From Streptomyces sp. H27-H5 (GTDB taxonomy: Bacteria; Actinomycetota; Actinomycetes; Streptomycetales; Streptomycetaceae), in the NCBI RefSeq assembly GCF_026627505.1, contig NZ_JAPNLK010000009.1:1-64000 (forward strand): DNA of 64,000 nucleotides. The letters are read 5' to 3'. A program made the position numbers and the translations under genes. Under the pieces are notes generated by a model that had not been told where the DNA came from, did no database searches, and worked only from the letters and a program-made list of their open reading frames with translations. Shown here one piece after another: positions 1 through 7,494 of the stretch; position 1 is the first letter of the stretch; each line of letters starts with the position of its first letter.

Positions 1-1
1 C

Positions 2-91
2 ACCACCTCCGACCTGGACGATCTCCTGGCCAGGCTCGACCAGCACACCGCCGATCACCCAGAAGAATCCTCCGCCGCCAAGGCCGCGTGA
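2..91 (+). CDS. C-terminal end of an upstream gene (partial)
   Basis: Only the last 29 codons are inside the window, ending in TGA at 89-91. The peptide is acidic with an Ala-rich tail (it ends AAKAA), and the codons are GC-rich at the third position as expected for real coding sequence. There is too little to name a family. The pseudokinase gene starts 75 bases downstream on the same strand. Confidence 0.5.
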   Translation, partial: TTSDLDDLLARLDQHTADHPEESSAAKAA

Positions 92-166
92 TCAACCCCC
101 GAAGGACTTACGACGCAGACCACTTAGGCTCGGTGGGCCATCAGCCGACCCCGGGGGACCTCGCGC

Positions 167-1099
167 ATGGAACGCCTACGTCAGGACGACCCCTCACACG
201 TCGGGCCGTACGTGGTCCTGGCGCGGCTGGACGCCGAATCCGCGGAACGCGGCCTGCCCGAGCGCCGGTTCCTCGCCCGTACCGCCGACGGCCGGCGGAC
301 CGTCCTGCTGTGTCTGCCGCGCGTCGGCGCCGACCCGTCCCGGTGGGCGGTCGAGGCCGAGGGCGCACGGCGCCTCCGCGCGCCGCGTCTGCTCCCCGTC
401 ACGGAGGTCGGCGGCGCCGCCGGATCCCCCTGGTCCACCGCCCCCTACACGCCCGTGCTGCCCCTCCCGGCCGCGCTCGCCGCGTACGGCGGGCCGCTGC
501 CCGAAGACCTCGTGCGCCGACTGGGCGCCGACCTCGCCGAGGGCCTGGCGGACCTGCACGACCGGGGGTTCACCCACGCCGGGCTGTCGCCGGCGGCCGT
601 CCTCCTCACGGCGGACGGACCGCTGTTGACCTGTGTGGGTGCCGTACGGGCCGCCGCCCCCGACGGGACGCGTCGCTCCGGGCTGCCCGGCCTCGACCCG
701 GGCTGTCTGGCCCTGGAGCAGGCCTCCGGCGGGCGGCCCACGCCGCCGGGCGACCTCTTCGCGCTCGGCGCCGTACTGGCCTACGCCTCGACGGGCCACA
801 CCGTGCCCGAGCAGAGCGAACTGCCTCCGGGGTTGCGGCGGTTGATCGGAACCTGTCTCGCGTCGGCGCCCGCCGACCGGCCGCGGTCGGCGCGGGAACT
901 GCTCCACGGGCTCACCGCGCACGTCGCCGACGCCCCGCCCGGCGCGCCAACCCCGGCTCCGGCCGGTCCGGCCGCCCTGCCGGGCCGGGTCGTCGCCGCG
1001 CTCGCCGCCCAGTCCGCCGGACTCCTGGCGGCCGAACTGCCTTCCGCCGAGCCCACCCTCCCCCCGCCGTTCCCGACGGTCACCCAGAAGGTGCACTGA
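167..1099 (+). CDS. Ser/Thr protein kinase-like pseudokinase
   Basis: 310-residue soluble protein with the outline of a Hanks-type Ser/Thr kinase but without its catalytic residues. The stretch DLAEGLADLHDRGF aligns with the alphaE helix and loop of the next gene's kinase (DLALGLGQLHRSDV). Where that kinase has HRDLKPSN this protein has HAGLSPAA, and where it has DFG this has CVG. No VAxK lysine or Gly-rich loop is recognisable. The later lobe (PPGDLFALGAVLAYASTGH) is well kept, so it should fold. GGGGG upstream at about 151-155 can serve as ribosome binding site. The kinase starts five bases after the stop, so the two are probably co-transcribed. It probably arose by duplication and acts as a scaffold or regulator; that role is inference. 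Confidence 0.85.
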   Translation: MERLRQDDPSHVGPYVVLARLDAESAERGLPERRFLARTADGRRTVLLCLPRVGADPSRWAVEAEGARRLRAPRLLPVTEVGGAAGSPWSTAPYTPVLPLPAALAAYGGPLPEDLVRRLGADLAEGLADLHDRGFTHAGLSPAAVLLTADGPLLTCVGAVRAAAPDGTRRSGLPGLDPGCLALEQASGGRPTPPGDLFALGAVLAYASTGHTVPEQSELPPGLRRLIGTCLASAPADRPRSARELLHGLTAHVADAPPGAPTPAPAGPAALPGRVVAALAAQSAGLLAAELPSAEPTLPPPFPTVTQKVH

Positions 1100-1104
1100 C
1101 CCCG

Positions 1105-3282
1105 ATGCCCGCCACCCCGGCCGACCGTTCCCCCCTCGCGCCGCTCACCCACGACGATCCCCCGCACCTCGGCGACCACCGGCTGCTCGCCCGGCTCGGC
1201 AGCGGCGGCATGGGCACCGTCTACCTGGCCCGTTCGCCGCGCGGCCGGACGGTGGCGCTGAAGACCGTGCACGCCAGGATCGCCGCCGACCCGGCCTTCC
1301 GTACCCGTTTTCGACTGGAGGCGGACGCGGCCCGGGTCATGGGCGGCAGGTACGGTGCGGCCGTCTTCGCGGCCGACGCGCTGGCGAGGACGCCCTGGCT
1401 GGCCACCGAGTACGTCATCGGCCCGCAGCTCGACGAGGCCGTCCGGCTCGGCGGACCGCTGTCCGAGGTGTGCGTCCGGAACCTGGGCGCCGATCTCGCC
1501 CTGGGGCTCGGCCAGTTGCACCGCTCCGACGTGGTGCACCGGGACCTCAAGCCGTCCAACGTCATGATCACGGCCGAGGGGCCCAAGGTCATCGACTTCG
1601 GCATCGCGCGGGCCCTCGGGGACGAGCGGCTGACGCGCGTCGGCGCGGCCACCGGCACCCCGGCGTTCATGTCCCCGGAGCAGGCCGGCGGACTCGACCA
1701 CACGCCGGCGGGCGACGTGTTCGCGCTGGCGGGCGTACTGGTCTTCGCGGCGGCCGGGCACGGCCCGTTCGGCGGCGGTCAGGCCGCCGACCTGCTGTAC
1801 CGGGTGCGCTACGCGGAACCGGACCTGACCGGCGTCCCCGAGGCACTGCTGCCGCTGCTCGCACGCTGCCTGGACAAGGATCCCGCCGGACGGCCCACGA
1901 CGGCCGAGCTGGCCCGGTGGCTCGCCCCCGCGGGCGGTGTCTTCGCCGACGGGCTCGCGCCCGCCGTGCTGGCCGACATCGCCCGGCGCGGCGCGGCCGT
2001 CTGGGAGGAGCCGCCGGCCCGACTCCCGGCATCCGCCTCGGACTTCTCGACGGAGCCGCCGACCGTCGCACCGCCGGGCGGCACGTCCCGCCGCGGACTG
2101 CTCGCGTGGGGCGGCGCGGCCGCCGGCACCGCCCTCACCGGCGGCGGGCTGTGGGCCTGGCTTGCGAGCCGCGGAGACGAGGCGCAGACGGCCGAACCCC
2201 CGCTGCCCGGGGGCCCTTCGGCGCTGTGGGCGAAGGAGATCGCGCACACGAGCCGCCGCGCGGGACCGACCCGTACCGGGGACGTTCTCGTACATCCCGG
2301 CGGATCGGCCGTCACCGGCATCAACGTGAAGACGGGCAGGTACGACTGGTCCGAGGACGTCGAGGACGCCACACGGGTCGCGGTCGACGGCAAGGCCACC
2401 TACATCCTGCGCATGTCGACCGACGCGGACAAGGCCCTCGCCCTCGTCGCCGTCCCGCGCGCGGTCGACGACAAGAAGCCGCCCGTCCTGACGCTCGCCG
2501 CCTTCGACGGCGGCGAGCCGAGGAACCAACTGCTGTGCGTGCGCGACGGCACGGCCTACTTCCACGCGAAGGCCGTGTCGGGCGACGCGTGGTTCCTGCT
2601 GGCCGCGAACCTGGCGTCCGGAAAGGAACTGTGGCGCGAGCCGGCGCAGGCGCCTTCGGGAAAGTACGACAGGGTCTACCTCCTCGCCGATCTCACGAAG
2701 GGCGGGCTGCTGGTGTGCGGGAAGGCGCAGGCCATGAACGGCCTGACGCTGACCCTGCGCGACCCGGCCACCGGAAGGCAGCGGTGGGAGAAGACCCTGA
2801 TCGTCCCGGGTGAGCCGCCCTACGGGTTCACGGCGGACGACGAGCACGTCTACTTCGGCGCCGACGCCCTCCAGGCCGTGCGGCTGACCGACGGAGGCGT
2901 GGCGTGGTCCTTCGGCGCGGACCGCGACCTCGGGAACAACGCCCAGGGGCAACGTCGTTACGGGATCCCCGCGGTCCGGAACGGGGTCGTCTACGCCGCG
3001 GAGGGCGGACGCGGGCTCGTCGGCGTGGACGCGCGCACCGGCGCCGGGAAATGGGCGGAGAAGACCCGGAAGGACACCCTCACCACGGGGGAGGCCGCAC
3101 CGGTGGTGGGCGCCGCGTACGTGTACGACATCGACACGATCGGGCTGCGGGCCGTCGAGCTGGGCACGGGACGCCCCGCCTGGCGGTACACGTGCACGGC
3201 CGTGTGCCTCTCCGCGGACTCGGACGGCGAGCTGCTCTACGGCGTGGAGGCGCGCAAGACGATCGCCCTGCCGATGTCCTAG
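1105..3282 (+). CDS. Membrane Ser/Thr protein kinase with PQQ-like beta-propeller sensor
   Basis: 725 residues. An N-terminal kinase domain (about 20-285) shows the Gly-rich loop GSGGMGTVYLA, VALK lysine, HRDLKPSN catalytic loop, DFG and SPEQ. A single membrane segment (about 335-355, rich in Gly, Ala and Trp) follows, then an outer C-terminal region of PQQ-type propeller blades with repeated W and TG motifs (LASGKELWRE, PATGRQRWEK, ARTGAGKWAE). This is a typical actinobacterial receptor kinase layout: the propeller senses an external ligand and the kinase phosphorylates cytoplasmic proteins. The ATG at 1105 was chosen because the in-frame sequence upstream overlaps the pseudokinase gene in another frame. 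The adjacent pseudokinase is its obvious partner. The ligand is unknown. Confidence 0.92.
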   Translation: MPATPADRSPLAPLTHDDPPHLGDHRLLARLGSGGMGTVYLARSPRGRTVALKTVHARIAADPAFRTRFRLEADAARVMGGRYGAAVFAADALARTPWLATEYVIGPQLDEAVRLGGPLSEVCVRNLGADLALGLGQLHRSDVVHRDLKPSNVMITAEGPKVIDFGIARALGDERLTRVGAATGTPAFMSPEQAGGLDHTPAGDVFALAGVLVFAAAGHGPFGGGQAADLLYRVRYAEPDLTGVPEALLPLLARCLDKDPAGRPTTAELARWLAPAGGVFADGLAPAVLADIARRGAAVWEEPPARLPASASDFSTEPPTVAPPGGTSRRGLLAWGGAAAGTALTGGGLWAWLASRGDEAQTAEPPLPGGPSALWAKEIAHTSRRAGPTRTGDVLVHPGGSAVTGINVKTGRYDWSEDVEDATRVAVDGKATYILRMSTDADKALALVAVPRAVDDKKPPVLTLAAFDGGEPRNQLLCVRDGTAYFHAKAVSGDAWFLLAANLASGKELWREPAQAPSGKYDRVYLLADLTKGGLLVCGKAQAMNGLTLTLRDPATGRQRWEKTLIVPGEPPYGFTADDEHVYFGADALQAVRLTDGGVAWSFGADRDLGNNAQGQRRYGIPAVRNGVVYAAEGGRGLVGVDARTGAGKWAEKTRKDTLTTGEAAPVVGAAYVYDIDTIGLRAVELGTGRPAWRYTCTAVCLSADSDGELLYGVEARKTIALPMS

Positions 3283-3310
3283 ACCCCGGTCCCCGGCCCG
3301 GTCGCCTGCT

Positions 3311-3337
3311 CCGGCCCCGGCCCCGGCCCCGGCCCCG
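3311..3337. repeat. GGCCCC hexanucleotide repeat
   Basis: About four copies of the six-base unit GGCCCC follow the kinase stop codon. It is a simple low-complexity tract between convergent genes and may vary in copy number. Confidence 0.7.
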
Positions 3338-3376
3338 TCGTCGGCGCCTCGTCCGGTGGACCGGCAGGCGAAAACC

Positions 3377-3409
3377 GCCGTGCGGCCCCGGAGTCCGGAG
3401 CCGCACGGC
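3377..3409 (-). terminator. Hairpin terminator between convergent kinase and fasciclin genes
   Basis: Perfect 10-base arms GCCGTGCGGC (3377-3386) and GCCGCACGGC (3400-3409) enclose a second palindrome CCGGA-G-TCCGG. On the minus strand the stem is followed by GGTTTTC, so it best serves as the terminator of the fasciclin gene and could also stop the kinase transcript. Confidence 0.75.
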
Positions 3410-3449
3410 GTGCGCTCATCCCTCGCGCGCACCCTCGCGCAGGCCGGTG

Positions 3450-4094
3450 CTACTTGGGCATCAGGACGGTGTCGACGATGTAGACGGTGGCGTTGGAGGT
3501 GGGGACGTTGCCGCAGACCACGTTGGAGGTTCCGTTGACCTTGTAGGCCTCGCCGGAGCCGGCCGTGGTGATCTTGCCCTTCTCCAGGGTGTCGAAGGAG
3601 CCCGAGTCGAGCTGCTTGGGAGCGAGCTTCTGGCCCACGACGTGGTAGGTCAGGATCTTGGTGAGCATGGCCTTGTCGGCGAGGACCTTGTCCAGGTCGG
3701 CCTTCGGGATCTTCGCGAAGGCGTCGTTGGTGGGCGCGAAGACGGTGATGTCCTTCGCGTTGTTGAGGGTGTCGACCAGTCCGGCCTGCTTGACGGCCGC
3801 GACCAGCGTGGACAGGGCGGGGTTGTTGGAGGCTGCGGTGGCGACCGGGTCCTTGGCCATCCCGTCGAAGGAGCCGGCGCCCTCCTTCGGCACACCCGCA
3901 CACGCCGGGCCGAACGGGGCGTCCATCGCCATGGCGGGCGTGGAGGCGGCGTCCGTGCCGGGGGTGGCCTGCTCGGAGGCGGCGCTGCCGGCGCTCGACT
4001 TCTCACCGGAGTCCGAGCAGGCGGCCAGCGCGAAGGGAAGGACCGATGCGGCGGCGACGGCGACGGCGGTACGGCGGAAACGAAGAGCCATCAT
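3450..4094 (-). CDS. Fasciclin-domain lipoprotein
   Basis: 214-residue exported protein. The N-terminus is a lipoprotein signal peptide with lipobox LAAC and a Ser/Ala/Thr-rich linker, then one fasciclin (FAS1) domain from about residue 80 to the end with the hallmarks DITVFAPTNDAFAKIP and LTYHVVGQKL. FAS1 domains mediate adhesion or binding at the cell surface; mycobacterial MPT70/MPT83 are relatives. The ATG at 4094 is preceded by AAGGAG with ten bases spacing and is preferred over the second Met one codon later. It is a single gene ending in a strong hairpin. Its binding partner is not known. Confidence 0.92.
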   Translation of the reverse strand: MMALRFRRTAVAVAAASVLPFALAACSDSGEKSSAGSAASEQATPGTDAASTPAMAMDAPFGPACAGVPKEGAGSFDGMAKDPVATAASNNPALSTLVAAVKQAGLVDTLNNAKDITVFAPTNDAFAKIPKADLDKVLADKAMLTKILTYHVVGQKLAPKQLDSGSFDTLEKGKITTAGSGEAYKVNGTSNVVCGNVPTSNATVYIVDTVLMPK

Positions 4095-4201
4095 GACGGT
4101 TGTTCTCCTTGGGTTCATCTGGGGGTGATGCGGGGGGGGATCAGGCATGGGGGTGGTACGGAAGGAGCGAAGTGGGGGTGGCGGCACCGCCGCCGGGCGG
4201 G

Positions 4202-4495
4202 TCAGCCGGCGGGAACCACGACCGTGTACCGGCGGCTCGCGCGGCCGGTGGGGGGTCTGCGGTCCGGGCCGGGAGCACCGGTGGGCGCCGCGCCCGGCCG
4301 GTCGGGAGTACCCGACGCCGCCGAGGCCCGCGCGGAGTGCCCCGTCGCCGACGGGAGACCCCGACGGGTCACCACCGTCCGGACGGGTACTCCGGACGGC
4401 AGGACGGTCGGCGCCGCCGGGGCGTCGCGCTCGATGGTGCTGCCGTTGTCGCTCACACCCCGTCTTCGGCACGGGCGGACGGGTGGATTGGTCAT
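4202..4495 (-). CDS. Small Pro/Arg-rich hypothetical protein
   Basis: Possible 97-residue protein. The ATG is preceded by GAGAGGAGGA, a strong though very close ribosome binding site, and about 88 percent of third codon positions from residue 14 onward are G or C against clearly lower values in the first two positions, which favours coding. The protein is rich in Pro, Arg and Thr with no signal peptide, membrane segment or known motif and ends RRYTVVVPAG. It lies upstream of the fasciclin gene on the same strand, 107 bases away. I recognise no family; it could equally be non-coding sequence with a favourable frame. Confidence 0.35.
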   Translation of the reverse strand: MTNPPVRPCRRRGVSDNGSTIERDAPAAPTVLPSGVPVRTVVTRRGLPSATGHSARASAASGTPDRPGAAPTGAPGPDRRPPTGRASRRYTVVVPAG

Positions 4496-4550
4496 TCCTC
4501 CTCTCGGATGACAACCGATCATCGGGTTGACGTCCTGCGAGAATCCGCGG

Positions 4551-5093
4551 ATGGACTCGACCTCGTACGAAGCGCCCCTGAAGCTCCTTCCCGTCACCGA
4601 GGAACTGCGTCCCGTGGTGGAGCGGTTGGCTCAGCTGTACCGGCACGACATGTCGGAGTTCCTCGACTTCCTGCCGGGGCCCGACGGAAAGTTCGCCTTC
4701 CGTCCGCTGCCCCTCTTCTTCAGCGAACCCGGGCGCACGGTCCAGTTGATCACCCACGGTTCGACGCCGGCGGGCTTCGTCCTGACCCGGCCGACGGAGG
4801 ACGGGGCGACGTCGATCTCCGCGTTCTTCGTCGTACGGGCGCTGCGCAGGCGGGGCCTGGGCCGGCGGGCGGCGTTGGAGCTGCTGCGGTCCCGGCCGGG
4901 GCGCTGGGCGATCGCCTTCCAGGAGGCCAACGCGGGCGCCGCCCGGTTCTGGCGCGGCATCGCCGACGAGGTCGTGGGCCGCGAGGCCTGGTACGAGGAG
5001 CGGCGTCCCGTCCGCGCTCCGGGGGCGCCGTCAGGGGTGCCCGACGACCACTGGATCCTCCTGGACACGGGCCCGGGGCGCGCGACCCGATAG
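4551..5093 (+). CDS. GNAT-family N-acetyltransferase
   Basis: 180 residues. The acetyl-CoA binding motif A is readable in the middle (ISAFFVVRALRRRGLGRRAA, which includes R-R-x-G-L-G), followed by a helix and QEANAGAARFWRGI, the usual beta5 region of the fold. The N-terminal part (about 1-75) has the LAQLYRHDMSEF stretch common to a GNAT subgroup. It should transfer an acetyl group from acetyl-CoA to an amine; the substrate cannot be told. The ATG at 4551 is chosen over an in-frame TTG at 4527. It stands alone, upstream of dhaL. Confidence 0.85.
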   Translation: MDSTSYEAPLKLLPVTEELRPVVERLAQLYRHDMSEFLDFLPGPDGKFAFRPLPLFFSEPGRTVQLITHGSTPAGFVLTRPTEDGATSISAFFVVRALRRRGLGRRAALELLRSRPGRWAIAFQEANAGAARFWRGIADEVVGREAWYEERRPVRAPGAPSGVPDDHWILLDTGPGRATR

Positions 5094-5372
5094 GCGAGGA
5101 GGCTCGGCCGACGGGGTGTCACGTCCACGACTCGGTGATCGACGTACCGAGCGACGGGGCAGGCGAGGCCGGACACGGGCGAGGTCCTCGCCGCCCCCGG
5201 CGAGGATGCGCCGCTTCCCCTCGCACGGGACGCGGGGAAGGCGTCCACCGGGAGGCGGGCGAGGCGTGCCGGCAAGTGCGCCACGCGGTGCCCCGCGTCG
5301 GGGCCCTCGGGCCGGGGTCACCGTAGGGTGGTGGAAGGACTGCCCCGGTGGACGTGAGGCGAGGAGATTCCG
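5094..5372. other. Intergenic stretch where dhaK would be expected
   Basis: 279 bases between the GNAT gene and dhaL. Apart from a six-base inverted repeat CTCGGT/ACCGAG (5131-5136 and 5146-5151), which may end the GNAT transcript, I see no gene and no remnant resembling DhaK. Confidence 0.5.
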
Positions 5373-5978
5373 GTGCGTGACGCAGACTTCTTCCGACGCT
5401 GGATGGACGCCGTCGCGGCCGTCGTCGAACGGGAGGCGGACCGGCTGACCGAGCTCGACTCCCCCATCGGGGACGCCGACCACGGCAGCAACCTCCTGCG
5501 GGGGTTCGCCGCCGTGCGGGCGGCCCTCGAAGCGCAGAGCCCCGGGACGCCCGGCGCGGTGCTGCAACTCGCCGGCCGGACCCTGATCTCCACGGTCGGC
5601 GGCGCCTCCGGACCGCTGTACGGAACGCTGCTGCGCCGCACCGGCAAGGAGCTGGGCGACGCCGCCGAGGTCTCCGACGAGGATCTGCGCAAGGCCCTGT
5701 ACGCGGGAGTGGGCGCGGTCGCCCAGCTCGGCGGGGCGGCGCCGGGCGACAAGACGATGCTGGACGCGCTGGTGCCGGGGGTGGCGGCGCTCGCGACCTC
5801 GTACCGTGCGGCCGGCGAGGCCGCGCAGAACGGGGCCCTGGCGACGGTGCCGCTCCAGGCGCGCAAGGGCAGGGCCAGCTACCTGGGCGAGCGCAGCATC
5901 GGGCACCAGGACCCGGGAGCCACCTCGTCGGCGCTGCTGCTGGGGGCCCTGGCCGAGGTCTCGGAGGCGCGCGGATGA
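5373..5978 (+). CDS. dhaL: Dihydroxyacetone kinase subunit DhaL
   Basis: 201 residues, the usual length for DhaL, the ATP/ADP-binding subunit of PTS-dependent dihydroxyacetone kinase. The nucleotide/Mg motif appears early as SPIGDADHGSNL, and GGASGPLYGTLL and QLGGAAPGDKTMLDAL follow as in the family. The GTG start at 5373 has GAGGAG seven bases upstream. DhaL carries a bound ADP that is rephosphorylated by DhaM and passes the phosphate to dihydroxyacetone bound on DhaK. It overlaps dhaM by four bases. The expected dhaK partner is not upstream. Confidence 0.93.
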   Translation: MRDADFFRRWMDAVAAVVEREADRLTELDSPIGDADHGSNLLRGFAAVRAALEAQSPGTPGAVLQLAGRTLISTVGGASGPLYGTLLRRTGKELGDAAEVSDEDLRKALYAGVGAVAQLGGAAPGDKTMLDALVPGVAALATSYRAAGEAAQNGALATVPLQARKGRASYLGERSIGHQDPGATSSALLLGALAEVSEARG

Positions 5979-6382
5979 GCGCCGAGCCGCTGGTCGGGAT
6001 CGTCCTGGTGTCACACAGCAGGGAGGTCGCGGAGTCGGTGGCCGCGCTGGCCACCGGTCTCGCCGCGGGCGGCGCGACGGCCCTGGTCGCCACGGCGGGC
6101 GGCGGCCCCGACGGCGGCCTGGGCACCGACCCGGAGCTGATCGTGACGGCCGCCCGGACCGTGGACCGGGGCGCGGGCGTCGCGATCCTGGTGGACCTCG
6201 GCAGCTCGGTGCTCTCGGTCAAGTCACTGCTGCTGGACGAGGAACTGCCCGAGGGCAGCCGACTGGTCGACGCGCCGTTCCTGGAAGGGGCGGTGGCGGC
6301 CGTGGTGACCGCCTCCACCGGAGCCCCCCTCGACGCGGTGGCGACCGCGGCCGAGGAGGCGTACGCGTACCGGAAGGCCTGA
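5975..6382 (+). CDS. dhaM: PTS-dependent dihydroxyacetone kinase phosphotransferase subunit DhaM
   Basis: 135 residues, an EIIA-Man-type domain alone. The phosphorylated histidine lies in IVLVSHSREVAE at about residue 14, and the family motifs GTDPELIV and LVDLGSSVLSVK follow. It takes phosphate from HPr and passes it to the ADP on DhaL. It has only the IIA domain and none of the HPr or EI-like extensions of the E. coli protein, as is usual in actinobacteria. Translation is coupled to dhaL by the ATGA overlap. Confidence 0.92.
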   Translation: MSAEPLVGIVLVSHSREVAESVAALATGLAAGGATALVATAGGGPDGGLGTDPELIVTAARTVDRGAGVAILVDLGSSVLSVKSLLLDEELPEGSRLVDAPFLEGAVAAVVTASTGAPLDAVATAAEEAYAYRKA

Positions 6383-6411
6383 GCCCCCCGGCACGCTCCG
6401 ACGGGGTGGCT

Positions 6412-6786
6412 CTAGCGACCGCGCAGGGTCTCGATCTCGCGGCGCTCCCGTTTGGTCGGGCGTCCCGCACCGCGGTCCCGGATGCCGACCACGGCCACCT
6501 CGACGGGCGTGGGCGGCGGGCTGTTGTCGGTGAGGCATTCGGCGGCCACCGGGGCGCCGACCCGCTTCGCGACCGTCCGCCGCACCACCACGATGCGCTC
6601 GCGCCCCGCGTGGAAGAGCCGCACCTCGTCCCCCACCCGTACGGGCTGCGCCGGTTTGGCGCGTTCCCCGTTGACCTTCACATGGCCCGCCCGGCAGGCG
6701 GTCGCCGCGGTCGAGCGGGTCTTCGTCAGGCGCACGGCCCAGATCCACGCGTCGACCCGAACTGTTCCCGATCCCTCTTCAGCCAT
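6412..6786 (-). CDS. S4-domain RNA-binding protein (Hsp15/HslR type)
   Basis: 124 residues. The S4 fold is clear: RVDAWIWAVRLTKTRS, then CRAGHVKVNG and VRVGDEVRL (about 9-60), followed by a basic C-terminal tail (RPTKRERREIE) as in the heat-shock protein Hsp15 (HslR), which binds free 50S subunits carrying nascent chains. A role in ribosome rescue is inferred from the family. It is convergent with dhaM, with 29 bases between their stop codons. Confidence 0.88.
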   Translation of the reverse strand: MAEEGSGTVRVDAWIWAVRLTKTRSTAATACRAGHVKVNGERAKPAQPVRVGDEVRLFHAGRERIVVVRRTVAKRVGAPVAAECLTDNSPPPTPVEVAVVGIRDRGAGRPTKRERREIETLRGR

Positions 6787-6846
6787 GCCCAGACTTTAAC
6801 GAGCGGCTCGGGGAAACCCGGAATGGCTTTTGGCGGAAACAACAAT

Positions 6847-6856
6847 TGCCATGGCA
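6847..6856. promoter_or_regulatory. TGCCATGGCA palindrome upstream of the Mop regulator promoter
   Basis: Perfect ten-base palindrome 28 bases upstream of the -35-like hexamer of the MerR/Mop gene, with a partial repeat TGCCATG at 6859-6865. It could be an operator for the molybdate regulator; it does not resemble the E. coli ModE box. Inference only. Confidence 0.35.
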
Positions 6857-6883
6857 TCTGCCATGTACATCGGCCCAATGGAA

Positions 6884-6913
6884 TTGCAAATGCGGGACAA
6901 GTGCCCCTACCTT
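6884..6913 (+). promoter_or_regulatory. Leaderless promoter of the MerR/Mop gene
   Basis: TTGCAA at 6884-6889, an 18-base spacer and TACCTT at 6908-6913 form a vegetative-type promoter. The -10 hexamer ends seven bases before the ATG at 6921 and there is no Shine-Dalgarno sequence, so transcription should start at or next to the start codon. Confidence 0.6.
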
Positions 6914-6920
6914 GTCGCCC

Positions 6921-7316
6921 ATGCAGTCCTACACCATCGGACAGGCCGCGCGTCTGCTGGGCGTCAGCCCGGACACGGCGCGTCGCTGGGCCGACGCCGG
7001 CCGGGTCGCGACCCATCGCGACGAGGGCGGTCGTCGCCTGATCGACGGCCGCGCCCTGGCCGCCTTCTCCGTCGAGGTGGGCCAGGGAGCCCACACCGAG
7101 GACGAGGAGCCCTACACCTCCGCGCGCAACGCCTTCCCGGGCATCGTCACGGCCGTCAAGCTCGGCGACGTGGCCGCCCAGGTCGAGATCCAGGCGGGTC
7201 CCCACCGTCTGGTCTCCCTGCTCACCCGTGAGGCCGTCGAGGAGCTCGGACTGGAAGTCGGCATGCAGGCCACCGCCCGCGTGAAGTCCACCAGTGTGCA
7301 CATCGACCGCACCTGA
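6921..7316 (+). CDS. MerR-type helix-turn-helix / Mop (molybdate-binding) protein
   Basis: 131 residues. Residues 3-50 form an excisionase/MerR-type helix-turn-helix (TIGQAARLLGVSPDTARRWADAG), then a Mop/TOBE domain from about 65 (SARNAFPGIVTAVKLGDVAAQVEIQAG) to the end (ATARVKSTSVHI). Mop domains bind molybdate, so this is likely a molybdate-responsive regulator or storage protein for the modABC genes that follow. The start is supported by the leaderless promoter. An alternative upstream ATG at 6846 would overlap the promoter and is rejected. A hairpin follows the stop. Confidence 0.9.
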   Translation: MQSYTIGQAARLLGVSPDTARRWADAGRVATHRDEGGRRLIDGRALAAFSVEVGQGAHTEDEEPYTSARNAFPGIVTAVKLGDVAAQVEIQAGPHRLVSLLTREAVEELGLEVGMQATARVKSTSVHIDRT

Positions 7317-7328
7317 TCCCTCCCTCGT

Positions 7329-7359
7329 GGCGGGTCGGTGCGTCCCTGACCGACCCGCC
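7329..7359 (+). terminator. Hairpin between the Mop regulator and modA
   Basis: Perfect 11-base arms GGCGGGTCGGT (7329-7339) and ACCGACCCGCC (7349-7359) with a nine-base loop. There is no T tract, as is common for streptomycete terminators. It lies 12 bases after the regulator stop and probably separates it, at least partly, from modA. Confidence 0.7.
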
Positions 7360-7494
7360 GCCGATCAGCGGTCCCCGCACCACCGCTCAGCACCACCGAA
7401 CGTCCCCACCCGCTCCGCCCGTCACCGGCGCGGGTCACCACCACGCGGTCCCGGCACCAGGCCGGCCGCCGACCCGACCGAGGAGCCCCTGCTC

